Positions 8,181-16,743 of a stretch of 38,985 nucleotides of DNA are shown here, in pieces. The notes beneath the pieces were generated by a model. The model was not told where the DNA came from, searched no databases, and worked only from the letters and a program-made list of their open reading frames with translations. The number at the start of each line of letters is the position of its first letter. The stretch's first letter is position 1. The stretch comes from Treponema sp. (GTDB lineage: Bacteria; Spirochaetota; Spirochaetia; Treponematales; Breznakiellaceae): assembly GCA_031265435.1 (NCBI GenBank), contig JAISCR010000040.1, forward strand, positions 1-38,985, in the 5' to 3' direction. A program made the translations under genes and the position numbers.

Positions 8181-9467
8181 ATGAAAAAAGCTTTACTTGT
8201 CCTGGTAGTCCTGCTTATGGCAGTTGCTATCATCGGATGCAGCAAGAAAGAAGCGGCTTCGGCTCCGGCAGACCCCAATGCGCCGGTGAAACTTTTAGTA
8301 TGGTGCTGGGATCCCATGTTCAATGTGTATGCCATGAACGAAGCGGTGAAGATCTATCAGCGGGATCATCCCAATGTATCGGCTGATGTCATGGATATTA
8401 CCGAGATTGAGCAGAAGGTTACCACAGCCCTTTCTTCCGGCCAGACCGACGATATGCCGGACATTCTGCTTAACCAGGACAATTCCATCCAGCGTTTTGT
8501 GCAGACCTATCCCGATGCATACCTCCCCCTGAACGGGAAGGTTGACCTCTCCAGGTTTGCCCAGTTCAAGCTGGATGTAGGCATCTATGAAGGGCAGAAC
8601 TACGGCGTGCCCTTCGATAACGGCGCTACCGCTACCTTCCTCCGCAGGGACATCATTGAACAGGCCGGTTACACGGTTGAAGACTTTAACGATATTACCT
8701 GGGAAAAGTTCATTGAACAGGGCCAGGTAGTCAGGCAGAAGACCGGGGTAGCCATGCTTTCCACCACAACCGGCGGATCGGATATCCTCATGCTGATGAC
8801 CCAGAGCGCCGGGAAATGGTTCTTTGACGATCAGGGCGCACCCTATATCAGGGAAAATCCGGTTATCAAACGGGCGCTGGAAATCTACAAAGAAATGGTA
8901 GATAAGGGCGTCCTTCTCCAGGTAGCCGACTGGAACGCATATATTGCCAGCCTCAATAACGGTCAGACCGCATCCACCATCCAGGGCTGCTGGATCATCG
9001 GTTCCATCGTTCCCGCCACCGACCAGGCCGGAAAATGGGCCGTAGTGAGTACTCCCAGGTTTGCAACCATTGATTCGGTGAACTATTCAAGTCAGGGCGG
9101 TTCAGGCTGGATGGTGCTTTCCAGCTCCAAACATGCCGATGTGGCCATGGATCTTCTCGACAAGGTCTGGGCGGGCAGTGTGGAATTCTATGAGACCATT
9201 CTTCCCTCTTCCGGCGCCATTTCCACCTGGCTTCCCGCGGCGGATTCCAGAGTGTATGGCGAACCTCATCCCTTCTTCGACGGACAGAAGATCTACGAAG
9301 ATCTGGTAGGTTATGCCAGCAAGGTGCCCAAGGTAAAGTACGGTGTCTATAACTACGAGGCCCGTGACGCCGTGGGACGTGCGTTGGCACAGGTTCTGCA
9401 GGGTGCATCTGTGGATTCGGTGCTTGCCACTGCCCAGCAGGAAGTGGAGTTTATTATTAACCAGTAA
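8181..9467 (+). CDS. ABC sugar-binding lipoprotein
   Basis: This is an extracytoplasmic solute-binding protein of the MalE/UgpB-like family 1, which captures oligosaccharide for the two permeases that follow. The start at 8181 has a strong AGGAGGAATT directly upstream and opens a lipoprotein signal with IIGC (Cys20), so the protein is membrane-anchored. The mature part has the VKLLVWCWDPMF start, the DMPDILLNQDN segment and AAQxN-type hinges common in this family. Length 428 residues. An upstream in-frame extension to 8025 runs through the promoter and is rejected. Its operon with a beta-mannosidase suggests beta-mannosides such as mannobiose as ligand; this is inference. Confidence 0.92.
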   Translation: MKKALLVLVVLLMAVAIIGCSKKEAASAPADPNAPVKLLVWCWDPMFNVYAMNEAVKIYQRDHPNVSADVMDITEIEQKVTTALSSGQTDDMPDILLNQDNSIQRFVQTYPDAYLPLNGKVDLSRFAQFKLDVGIYEGQNYGVPFDNGATATFLRRDIIEQAGYTVEDFNDITWEKFIEQGQVVRQKTGVAMLSTTTGGSDILMLMTQSAGKWFFDDQGAPYIRENPVIKRALEIYKEMVDKGVLLQVADWNAYIASLNNGQTASTIQGCWIIGSIVPATDQAGKWAVVSTPRFATIDSVNYSSQGGSGWMVLSSSKHADVAMDLLDKVWAGSVEFYETILPSSGAISTWLPAADSRVYGEPHPFFDGQKIYEDLVGYASKVPKVKYGVYNYEARDAVGRALAQVLQGASVDSVLATAQQEVEFIINQ

Positions 9468-9490
9468 AACGTAAGGAACGGAGGCGGTAC

Positions 9491-10369
9491 ATGAAATTCA
9501 CCCTTGAAAAGAAAACAAGACTGTGGGGCTGGATCTTTGTTGCGCCCGCCTCCCTCCTCATCTTTTTCATGTCTTTTTACCCGATGATTCAGGCTCTTAT
9601 CCTTTCCCTCTCCAGCGGAAGAGGTAACAACCTGAAGTTTGCGGGTATCAATAATTACCTTAGGCTGCTGCAGGACGCTCAGTTCCGGGTAGCGGTACGG
9701 AATGTCTTTATCTATCTTGTTATCCAGGTGCCGATCATGCTTGTTCTGGCCCTGATCCTCGCTTCCATGTTGAACAGCCCGCGGCTTAAGTCCAAGGGAT
9801 TTTTCCGGGCGCTGGTTTTTCTGCCCTGCGCTACCGGTCTTGTTTCGGCTTCGATCATTTTCAAGTCTTTCTTTTCGGTGGACGGCTTTATCAATTTAAT
9901 GCTGACGCGGCTTCACATTATTTCCACTTCCATTGACTGGCTTACCAACCCGATCCTGGCGAAAGGTGTTATTATCACGGTAATAACCTGGCGCTGGACG
10001 GGATACAATACGATCTTTTATCTCGCGGGGCTTCAAACCATAGAAAAATCGGTGTATGAGGCCGCGCGGATCGACGGGGCCAATGCGGCCCAGGCTTTCT
10101 TCAGGATAACAGTCCCCCTGCTGGGGCCGGTAATTCTTTTAACTACGATCATGAGTACCAACGGAACCCTGCAGCTCTTTGACGAAGCCAAGGTCATGAC
10201 CAACGGGGGCCCGGGGAACGCGACCCAGACAATCTCGCAGTATGTATACAACCTTTCATTCCTCTATGCGCCGCAGTTTGGTTATGCCGCCGCAGTTTCC
10301 TATACTATCCTTATCATGGTAGCGATACTGTCCTTCATTCAGATGAAAATAGGAGACAAGAAACAATGA
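9491..10369 (+). CDS. ABC sugar permease, MalF/UgpA type
   Basis: This inner-membrane subunit has six predicted helices (first at about residues 12-34) and the cytoplasmic coupling EAA loop EAARIDGANAAQAFFRITVP. The ending PGNATQTISQYVYNLSF is typical of MalF-like permeases of carbohydrate uptake family 1. GGAGG sits 6 nt before the ATG, and the gene lies 23 nt after the binding protein. Its stop overlaps the next permease start (ATGA at 10366-10369). No ABC ATPase gene is present in the locus; a shared MsmK/UgpC-like ATPase encoded elsewhere is the usual solution in such operons. Length 292 residues. Confidence 0.92.
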   Translation: MKFTLEKKTRLWGWIFVAPASLLIFFMSFYPMIQALILSLSSGRGNNLKFAGINNYLRLLQDAQFRVAVRNVFIYLVIQVPIMLVLALILASMLNSPRLKSKGFFRALVFLPCATGLVSASIIFKSFFSVDGFINLMLTRLHIISTSIDWLTNPILAKGVIITVITWRWTGYNTIFYLAGLQTIEKSVYEAARIDGANAAQAFFRITVPLLGPVILLTTIMSTNGTLQLFDEAKVMTNGGPGNATQTISQYVYNLSFLYAPQFGYAAAVSYTILIMVAILSFIQMKIGDKKQ

Positions 10370-11196
10370 AGACACGGAATGGTTTTATGCCCCCCCCCCC
10401 CCCTACACTTATCATGTATCTATTTCTTGCCGTGGCCGGAGTTATTGCCGCCTTTCCGTTTTTCTGGATGATTCTTGCCGCCACCAATAAAAGCGTCGAA
10501 GTAGTCCGGGGCCGGTTTTTCTTTGGCTTTAATACCCTGGAAAACTGGAAGGCCCTGATCACAACCTATACCCTGCATCTCTCCTTCGGGAATTCCCTCA
10601 GGAACGCTCTGATAGCTACGCTTCTCAGCCTCTTTGTCTGTTCCCTTGCCGGTTACGGCTTCCAGATCTACCGGGACAAGGCCAAAGACAGGCTTATGGC
10701 AATCCTCCTCCTCTCCATGATGGTGCCTTTTGCCTCGATAATGGTGCCCCTGTTCAGGTTGTTCAGCCAGATGAAGCTGCTCAATACCACCATGGGGATT
10801 GTGCTGCCCGGTATCGCAACAGCCTTTCTCATCTTCTTTTTCAGACAGAATTCCGCCAATTTCCCCATGGAGATTGTGCAGGCCGCGCGGGTGGACGGCC
10901 TTGGTGAATTCGGCATCTATGTGCGGATCTATGTTCCGGTGATGAGTTCCACTTTTGCCGCCGCCGCGATCATCGTCTTTATGGGCGCCTGGAATAACTA
11001 TCTGTGGCCCCTGATTATCCTGCTGAAGAAAGAAAGCCAGACCATGCCCATACTGCTTGCCAGTATGACTCAGGGCTACACCACCGATTACGGCATGCTC
11101 ATGCTCGGCATCAGCATCTGTACCATTCCCACCCTGCTGATCTTTATTACCCAGCAGAGAAGGTTTGTGTCGGGGATACTCGGTTCGGTTAAATGA
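10366..11196 (+). CDS. ABC sugar permease, MalG/UgpE type, with C14 tract
   Basis: This second inner-membrane subunit of the same importer has six predicted helices and the coupling loop QAARVDGLGEFGIYVRIYVP. The start overlaps the previous stop as ATGA. Codons 9-13 are read from a run of fourteen C at 10390-10403 (MPPPPPT), just ahead of the first helix MYLFLAVAGVIAAFPFFW. A change of one or two C would shift the frame from either upstream ATG (10366 or 10387). An ATG at 10414, just before the helix, could restart translation in the original frame. Length 276 residues, normal for the family. Confidence 0.92.
   Translation: MKTRNGFMPPPPPTLIMYLFLAVAGVIAAFPFFWMILAATNKSVEVVRGRFFFGFNTLENWKALITTYTLHLSFGNSLRNALIATLLSLFVCSLAGYGFQIYRDKAKDRLMAILLLSMMVPFASIMVPLFRLFSQMKLLNTTMGIVLPGIATAFLIFFFRQNSANFPMEIVQAARVDGLGEFGIYVRIYVPVMSSTFAAAAIIVFMGAWNNYLWPLIILLKKESQTMPILLASMTQGYTTDYGMLMLGISICTIPTLLIFITQQRRFVSGILGSVK
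10390..10403. repeat. Poly-C tract of 14 in a coding sequence
   Basis: Fourteen consecutive C residues lie 24 nt inside the second permease gene. I noticed no other homopolymer of similar length while reading the window. Long G/C runs near the 5' end of a gene are the classical substrate for slipped-strand frameshifting. Sequencing error in the exact length is also possible. Confidence 0.85.
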
Positions 11197-11213
11197 ATCA
11201 TTAGGCGGTAATT

Positions 11214-13691
11214 ATGATCATTCAAAAACTTCATGAAAACTGGAAGATGAAACAAACAGGGGAACCGGCATACCTCCAGGCAAAGGTGCCCGGTTCAGTC
11301 TATGCGGATCTTCTGGCAAACAAAAAAATGGAAGATCCCTACTGGAGGGATAACGAAGACAAGGCCTTTGCCCTGATGGAGAAGGACTACGAATACCTCT
11401 GTTCATTCAAAGTACAAAACGATCTTTTGGCAAGCGACAGAGTGCTGCTCCGCTGTAATGGCCTCGATACCCTCTCTGATATTTATCTGAACGGCGCTCT
11501 TTTGGGGAATACGGACAACATGCACCGGATCTGGGAATTCGATGTAAAGAAGCAGCTCAAGAAAGGGGAAAACAGTCTTAAAATTGTTTTTCACTCTCCT
11601 GTAAAATTTGTTGCGGACGCATATTCAAAGCTCAAGACAATGGGTTCCGACCAGTGCCTGGACGGTTTCCCCCAGATCCGCAAGGCTCACTGTATGTTCG
11701 GCTGGGACTGGGGCCCCCGGCTTCCCGACGCGGGAATCTGGCGGGACATAGAGCTGCTTGGTATTACCGCGGCCCGTATCGGGGAAGTGTATGTAAGCCA
11801 GAAACACCGGGCGGGCAAGGTAGACCTTGCGGTAAAGGTAAGCCCGGATACCGGAAGTAAACGGGTTTCAAAACGGGATCTTTCGTACACCCTCACCATT
11901 ACTACTCCCACGGGCAAGAGTACCGACTACGGCAAGTCTCCCAAAAAGATCACCATTGAAAAGCCCGAACTCTGGTGGCCCAATGGTTTTGGAGAGCATC
12001 CTCTCTACACGGTGAAGGTAACGCTTTTCTACAAGGACAAGGAAGTTGACTGCTGGGAACGCCGCTATGGGCTTCGCAGCATGACCGTAAGGATTAAGAA
12101 AGACAAATGGGGTGAAAGTTTTGCCCATGAGGTGAACGGAGTTCCCATTTTTGCCATGGGCGCGGACTACATACCCGAAGACAATATACTCTCCAGGGTA
12201 AATCCACAGCGGACACGGAAACTGCTGGAACAGTGCATCGCGGCGAATTTCAACGCAGTCCGGGTCTGGGGCGGCGGCTACTATCCCGATGATTTTTTCT
12301 TTGATATATGCGATGAACTGGGGCTTATTGTATGGCTGGACTTTATGTTTGCCTGCGCGGTGTATGAATTGACCGATGGCTTTGACAAAAATATCCGTGC
12401 CGAAGCGGCGGACAATGTGAAGCGTATCCGGCACCATGCTTCTCTGGGGCTTTACTGCGGCAACAACGAAATGGAGATGTTTGTCGATCAGAACATGTGG
12501 GTGGATACTCCAAAACAGAAGGCCGACTATATCAAGATGTATGAATACATCTTCCCCCAGCTTTTGAAGGAATACGATCCGCAGACTTTCTACTGGCCTG
12601 CCAGTCCCTCTTCCGGGGGAAGTTTCGACAAGCCCAACGATCCTGACCGGGGAGATGTACACTACTGGGATGTATGGCACGGAAACAAGCCTTTCAGCGA
12701 TTACCGGAACTACTTCTTCCGTTATGTTTCCGAGTTCGGGTTTCAGTCTCTTCCTGCCCTTAAAACCGTTGAGGCATTTACCGAACCCGGAGACAGGAAT
12801 TTTTTCAGCTATGTGATGGAAAGACACCAGCGGAACAATGCGGCAAACGGGAAGATTATGAACTATATGTATCAGACTTTTCTTTACCCCGGCAGTTTTG
12901 AAACGCTGATCTACGCTTCCCAGCTTCTCCAGGCCGAGGCGATCAAGTACGGGGTGGAGCATTTCCGTCGTAACCGGGGCCGCTGCATGGGAGCCATCTA
13001 CTGGCAGCTCAACGATATATGGCCGGTAACTTCCTGGGCTTCGGTGGACTACTACTTCCGCTGGAAGGCGCTGCACTACTATGCACGGCGTTTCTTCCAG
13101 CCGCTGATGATCTCCTGCCACGAGGAAGGCCTCTTGACACAGGAGCCTGACGCCAACAAACAGCCGCTCTTAAAGGCAAAAATCGAAAAGAGTTTCCGTC
13201 TTTCTGTTGCCAACGAAACCCTTAAAGACCGGAAGCTTACGGTAAAATGGGAAATCCGGGACAGGAACGCCAGGGCATTGAAGGAAAAGACTATTCCCGT
13301 CAAGGTAAAGGCCCAGAGTTCCCTCTGGCTCGACAAGGTAATGGTTCCGGAAATAAAGTCCGGAAGTCCGGCCGAAGGATTCTCTTTTGATGATGAATAC
13401 CTGAGCTATCATCTCTACGATGGCAGGGAATGTATCAGCGAGGGAACGGTTATCTTCAGTCTGCCTAAGTTTTTCCACTGGCAGGATCCCGGACTCGAAT
13501 GTACGGTAAACGGCGACAGTATCACTGTCAGCGCCTCAGCCTATGCAAAGAGTGTTGAGATTCTCAATAAAAACGAAGACCTTGTTCTTTCAGATAACTA
13601 CTTCGACATGAATGCAGGAACCAAAACGGTAAAGATCCTTTCCGGGAAGCCGGACGGATTGAAACTGCGGAGCGTGTTCGATATAAAGTAA
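11214..13691 (+). CDS. GH2 beta-mannosidase
   Basis: This predicted cytoplasmic retaining hydrolase releases mannose from the non-reducing end of beta-mannosides imported by the preceding transporter. Characteristic segments are AKVPGSVYADLL near the N-terminus, FGWDWGPRLPDAGIW, VWGGGYYPDDFFFDICDELG, the acid/base Glu in YCGNNEMEMF and the nucleophile Glu in VSEFGFQSLPA. Length 825 residues matches bacterial beta-mannosidases, and no signal peptide is present. AGGCGG stands before the ATG, and the gap from the permease is 17 nt, so it is the last gene of a four-gene operon. The MWG/WDWGPR pattern separates it from beta-galactosidase and glucuronidase members of GH2. Confidence 0.93.
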   Translation: MIIQKLHENWKMKQTGEPAYLQAKVPGSVYADLLANKKMEDPYWRDNEDKAFALMEKDYEYLCSFKVQNDLLASDRVLLRCNGLDTLSDIYLNGALLGNTDNMHRIWEFDVKKQLKKGENSLKIVFHSPVKFVADAYSKLKTMGSDQCLDGFPQIRKAHCMFGWDWGPRLPDAGIWRDIELLGITAARIGEVYVSQKHRAGKVDLAVKVSPDTGSKRVSKRDLSYTLTITTPTGKSTDYGKSPKKITIEKPELWWPNGFGEHPLYTVKVTLFYKDKEVDCWERRYGLRSMTVRIKKDKWGESFAHEVNGVPIFAMGADYIPEDNILSRVNPQRTRKLLEQCIAANFNAVRVWGGGYYPDDFFFDICDELGLIVWLDFMFACAVYELTDGFDKNIRAEAADNVKRIRHHASLGLYCGNNEMEMFVDQNMWVDTPKQKADYIKMYEYIFPQLLKEYDPQTFYWPASPSSGGSFDKPNDPDRGDVHYWDVWHGNKPFSDYRNYFFRYVSEFGFQSLPALKTVEAFTEPGDRNFFSYVMERHQRNNAANGKIMNYMYQTFLYPGSFETLIYASQLLQAEAIKYGVEHFRRNRGRCMGAIYWQLNDIWPVTSWASVDYYFRWKALHYYARRFFQPLMISCHEEGLLTQEPDANKQPLLKAKIEKSFRLSVANETLKDRKLTVKWEIRDRNARALKEKTIPVKVKAQSSLWLDKVMVPEIKSGSPAEGFSFDDEYLSYHLYDGRECISEGTVIFSLPKFFHWQDPGLECTVNGDSITVSASAYAKSVEILNKNEDLVLSDNYFDMNAGTKTVKILSGKPDGLKLRSVFDIK

Positions 13692-13705
13692 CGCGGCACC
13701 GGCGG

Positions 13706-13722
13706 GCGGTCTAGTAGACCGC
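13706..13722. terminator. Short hairpin between convergent genes
   Basis: GCGGTCTA (13706-13713) and TAGACCGC (13715-13722) are exact inverted repeats around one base. The hairpin lies 15 nt after the beta-mannosidase stop and includes the stop codon of the convergent LysRS gene. There is no T-run, so termination is only suggested. Confidence 0.35.
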
Positions 13723-15330
13723 AAGGATAGCCATAAGCCTTTCTTTGCTGATCGAGCGGAGGAAGTTTGCCAGCCGGGGGCCCTGATCTTTGCCGATGAG
13801 GGCTTGGTAGCTTGCCCGGAAGAGGGCCTTGCCCTCAAGACCGACGCTTTCCGCCGCCCGGTAGATCGCCTCGGCGCAGCTTTTGTCGTCGTTAAACTTT
13901 TCAATCCCCGCAACCACCTGATCCCGCAAGGCCCGCAGCCCCGCCGTTTCTGCTTCGCTTAAGGCCGCTTTCTCTCCGGCATTGCGCAGATGGAAACGGA
14001 ATTCGTCCGGGGCGCATTCTTCCGCCCAGTATTTTGCGCAGACCGCCCTGGCTCTGAGCGCGGGAAGCTGTTCGTCTGAACAGGAAATATTCGCCAGGGC
14101 TTGTTCGATATCGCCGTCCGCAATCTGGATAAGGTTACACAGGTGCCGGAAGGGTATCTGGCAGGGCGGAATTGAAGGCATGAGGTTTTTGCCTTCGTCG
14201 TCTACCGTTGTTTGGGAGAACTCATAAATTCTCTTTTCCCGTTGATACGTCGCTTCATCCTTTGCCGCTTCCAGCTTCCAGGCAATCCTTTCGGTCTTGT
14301 CGTAGTCCTCGTAAATTTTTATCACATCAAGATCGAAGGAGATGGTAAATTCCGTGTTGGGCCGCGTCCCGGCAAAAAGATAGCGCACCAGTTCCGGCGT
14401 ATAGACCCGGAGGATATCCCGCAGATCCACTACTTTTCCTTTGGAACTTGACATTTTTCCTGCGGAACCCTTGATGCCGATAAAGTCGTAACGGAAGCTC
14501 ACCGGCGCTTCGTGATTGTACACATCCTTGCAGACATGGCGGCCCGTATCAAAACTGCCGCCCTGACTGTGGTGATCCTTGCCCGCAGGTTCAAAGTCAA
14601 CATCCTCAAAATCCCAGCGCATGGGCCAGTCAACCCGCCAGCCGAGTTTGACTCCTTTGGATGTTTGAAGATCCGTTGTTTCACTGTGGCCGCAGGAATT
14701 GCAGTGATAGCTCAAGCCCCATTCACCGTCCCAGCCGTCAATATCGGTATCATCCCTGTTACACTTGTCGCAGAAGACGCTGACCGGCCACCATTCACCC
14801 TGAATCTTGTGATCCTCGTCCCGGAATTTGTCCAGAATCGTTTTAAGTTCTTCCCTGTGTTCAAGAGCCTTCCGCATGCCCCGGGCATACACAGAAGAGC
14901 GGTAACGCTTTGACTGGTAGAGAAATTCCGGGGCAATGCCCACTATGGGAAGCGCGGATTCTACATCGATTTCATGATGACGGGCGTAGCTTTCATCCCG
15001 GCCCCAGGGATCCGGCACCATGGTTATGGGGAAGCGGAGATATTTTTCAAGTTCATCCTGTTTGGGCATGTTGAGCGGTACCTTGCGGAACACATCGTAA
15101 TCGTCCCAACTGTAAATGAAACGCACTTTCCGGCCCAGATCCCGCAGAGCCCGGACTACGAGATCTACGGATATGATTTCCCGGAAGTTGCCGATATGCA
15201 CCGTTCCGGAAGGGGTAATGCCCGAGGCACAGGTGTAAAGTTCCTTTTCACCCTTTTCTCTGATGATCTTGAGCGCCGTTTCGTCGGCCCAATGAGCGCT
15301 TACCCTGAAAAGCCTGTCATGTTGCTGCAT
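13711..15330 (-). CDS. lysK: Class I lysyl-tRNA synthetase
   Basis: This cytoplasmic enzyme charges tRNA-Lys. It belongs to the class I (archaeal-type) LysRS family, shown by the HIGH-like TPSGTVHIGNFRE near residue 45 and the KMSKS-like GKMSSSKGKVV near residue 290, plus two CxxC zinc-knuckle pairs (CDKCN and CNSCG). Class I LysRS replaces the class II enzyme in spirochaetes. The start at 15330 is chosen because GGAG lies 6 nt upstream. An ATG at 15342 is the alternative and would be nearly leaderless, since TATACT lies at 15352-15357. Length 539 residues, normal for the family. Confidence 0.95.
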   Translation of the reverse strand: MQQHDRLFRVSAHWADETALKIIREKGEKELYTCASGITPSGTVHIGNFREIISVDLVVRALRDLGRKVRFIYSWDDYDVFRKVPLNMPKQDELEKYLRFPITMVPDPWGRDESYARHHEIDVESALPIVGIAPEFLYQSKRYRSSVYARGMRKALEHREELKTILDKFRDEDHKIQGEWWPVSVFCDKCNRDDTDIDGWDGEWGLSYHCNSCGHSETTDLQTSKGVKLGWRVDWPMRWDFEDVDFEPAGKDHHSQGGSFDTGRHVCKDVYNHEAPVSFRYDFIGIKGSAGKMSSSKGKVVDLRDILRVYTPELVRYLFAGTRPNTEFTISFDLDVIKIYEDYDKTERIAWKLEAAKDEATYQREKRIYEFSQTTVDDEGKNLMPSIPPCQIPFRHLCNLIQIADGDIEQALANISCSDEQLPALRARAVCAKYWAEECAPDEFRFHLRNAGEKAALSEAETAGLRALRDQVVAGIEKFNDDKSCAEAIYRAAESVGLEGKALFRASYQALIGKDQGPRLANFLRSISKERLMAILAVY

Positions 15331-15388
15331 GCTGTTCTCCATAATAGAGAGAGTATACCGGAACAGGGAGGCTTAATGAAGTATCTGA

Positions 15389-16717
15389 TTATGTTGATAC
15401 GGTTTCGATGAATCCGGGGTAGGTAACGGCGGCACATTCGGAACCGCGTATTGTAATGGGGCCCGCTGTACCGCAGGCCGCCGCCGCAAAAACCAGCGCG
15501 ATACGGTGATCCCCCCGGCTGTCAATTTCTCCGCCTTTCATGCGGCCCTCCCCGTGGATGACAAGCCCGTCCGGCCTCTCTTCGCATTGTACGCCCAGCT
15601 TTGAGAGTTCTTCCCTCATCACGGTGATCCGGTCTGTTTCCTTGATCCGGGCATGGGCCGCATTATAGAGAAGGGTGTCCCCTTCGGCAAAAGCCGCCAG
15701 CGCTGCCGCCGCGGGCAGAAGATCCGGCGTCTTGTTAAGGTCGAATTCCCCGCCCCCCAGCCGCTTTCCCCCGCGGATCCTCACCGCAGGGCTTCCGCCG
15801 TGTTCCTCCCAGTGTACCCCGCAGCCCATGAGGGAAAGCATGTCAAGGAAAGCCTTGTCGCCCTGGGTGTCGGCAGGATCCAGATCGAGCAGCAGCGCAT
15901 CCCCGCCGCTTACCGCCGCGGCCAGGGCGGGAAAGGCGGCGGAGGAGAAATCCCCCGGTACTGTTCCTGCCATCGGTTTCCAGGAAGAGCCGCCGGGAAT
16001 ACGAAAGAAGGAAAAATTATCGTCATGTTCGCAGGGAATCTGTTGGCCTTCAAGGTAGGAAAGAGTCATTTCGATATAGGGCCTTTCGTTGAGAAGGGGT
16101 ACGTCAATTTCGGTAACGGTTCCTTTGGGGGCGCAGGGAGCGGCAAGGAGCAAGGCCGAAAGATACTGGCTTGTGGGCGAGGGAAGGCTGATCCACCCTC
16201 CTTTCCAGGGGCCCTGAACGGTAATGGGCGCGCAGCCCCCCGCCGATTCAACACGGACTCCCAGACCCTTCAATGCCTCAAGCAGGGGCGCCGCGCTGCG
16301 GCGGCGGATCTGCTCATCCCCGTCAAAATGCACAGGAACGGAACCCAGAGCCGCCAATGCCAGGCTTAAAAAGAGGGTGGTTCCGGAATTACCCACATTG
16401 CAGGGCCGAGGCACGGAGCTGTTTTTTTCATTCAGGAATTCAAATTTTCCCCGCACCGTCCAGCCCAGGAGTTTTTCTCCCGTTTCATCGGGAGGATTGG
16501 GGCAGGCAGGATCGATGCCGCGGCGCTCTTCAATTTTGGCGCCCATGGCCCGGCATACGGCAGCACAGGAACGGGCATCCAGGGAGTCCAGAGGGTAGCG
16601 GATTTTGGAGAGGCCTTCCGCCATTGAGGCAGCAAGAAGCCTGCGTATCGTATGGGATTTTGAAGCCGGGATACGAACAGTGCCATTGAATTGCCGCGGT
16701 CTGATGATTGTATCCAT
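15389..16717 (-). CDS. aroA: 3-phosphoshikimate 1-carboxyvinyltransferase (EPSP synthase)
   Basis: This cytoplasmic enzyme of the shikimate pathway joins phosphoenolpyruvate to shikimate 3-phosphate. Residues seen are PASKSHTIRRLLAASMAEG (phosphate binding, residues 18-36), GNSGTTLFLSLA, the DxSSA-like GDFSSAAF, NKTPDLLPAAAALAAFAEG, RIKETDRI and DHRIAL. Length 442 residues is typical. No Shine-Dalgarno sequence precedes the ATG at 16717, and A/T-rich -10-like boxes (TATAAT at 16730-16735, TATATC just inside it) lie 7-12 nt upstream on this strand, shared with the divergent hydantoinase promoter. No other aro gene lies nearby. Confidence 0.95.
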   Translation of the reverse strand: MDTIIRPRQFNGTVRIPASKSHTIRRLLAASMAEGLSKIRYPLDSLDARSCAAVCRAMGAKIEERRGIDPACPNPPDETGEKLLGWTVRGKFEFLNEKNSSVPRPCNVGNSGTTLFLSLALAALGSVPVHFDGDEQIRRRSAAPLLEALKGLGVRVESAGGCAPITVQGPWKGGWISLPSPTSQYLSALLLAAPCAPKGTVTEIDVPLLNERPYIEMTLSYLEGQQIPCEHDDNFSFFRIPGGSSWKPMAGTVPGDFSSAAFPALAAAVSGGDALLLDLDPADTQGDKAFLDMLSLMGCGVHWEEHGGSPAVRIRGGKRLGGGEFDLNKTPDLLPAAAALAAFAEGDTLLYNAAHARIKETDRITVMREELSKLGVQCEERPDGLVIHGEGRMKGGEIDSRGDHRIALVFAAAACGTAGPITIRGSECAAVTYPGFIETVST

Positions 16718-16737
16718 GAATCATGATATATTATAAT
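16708..16737 (+). promoter_or_regulatory. Hydantoinase promoter overlapping the aroA start
   Basis: TTGTAT (16708-16713) and TATAAT (16732-16737) are 18 bp apart, which predicts transcription from about 16744, the GTG start itself. On the other strand TATAAT also reads at 16730-16735 and would serve aroA, so the two -10 boxes overlap by four bases. Confidence 0.5.
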
Positions 16738-16743
16738 GATCCC

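Noticed and set aside
16723..16743. ATG at 16723 as hydantoinase start
   Set aside because: It overlaps the -10 and lies upstream of the predicted start of transcription; the conserved N-terminus begins after 16744.
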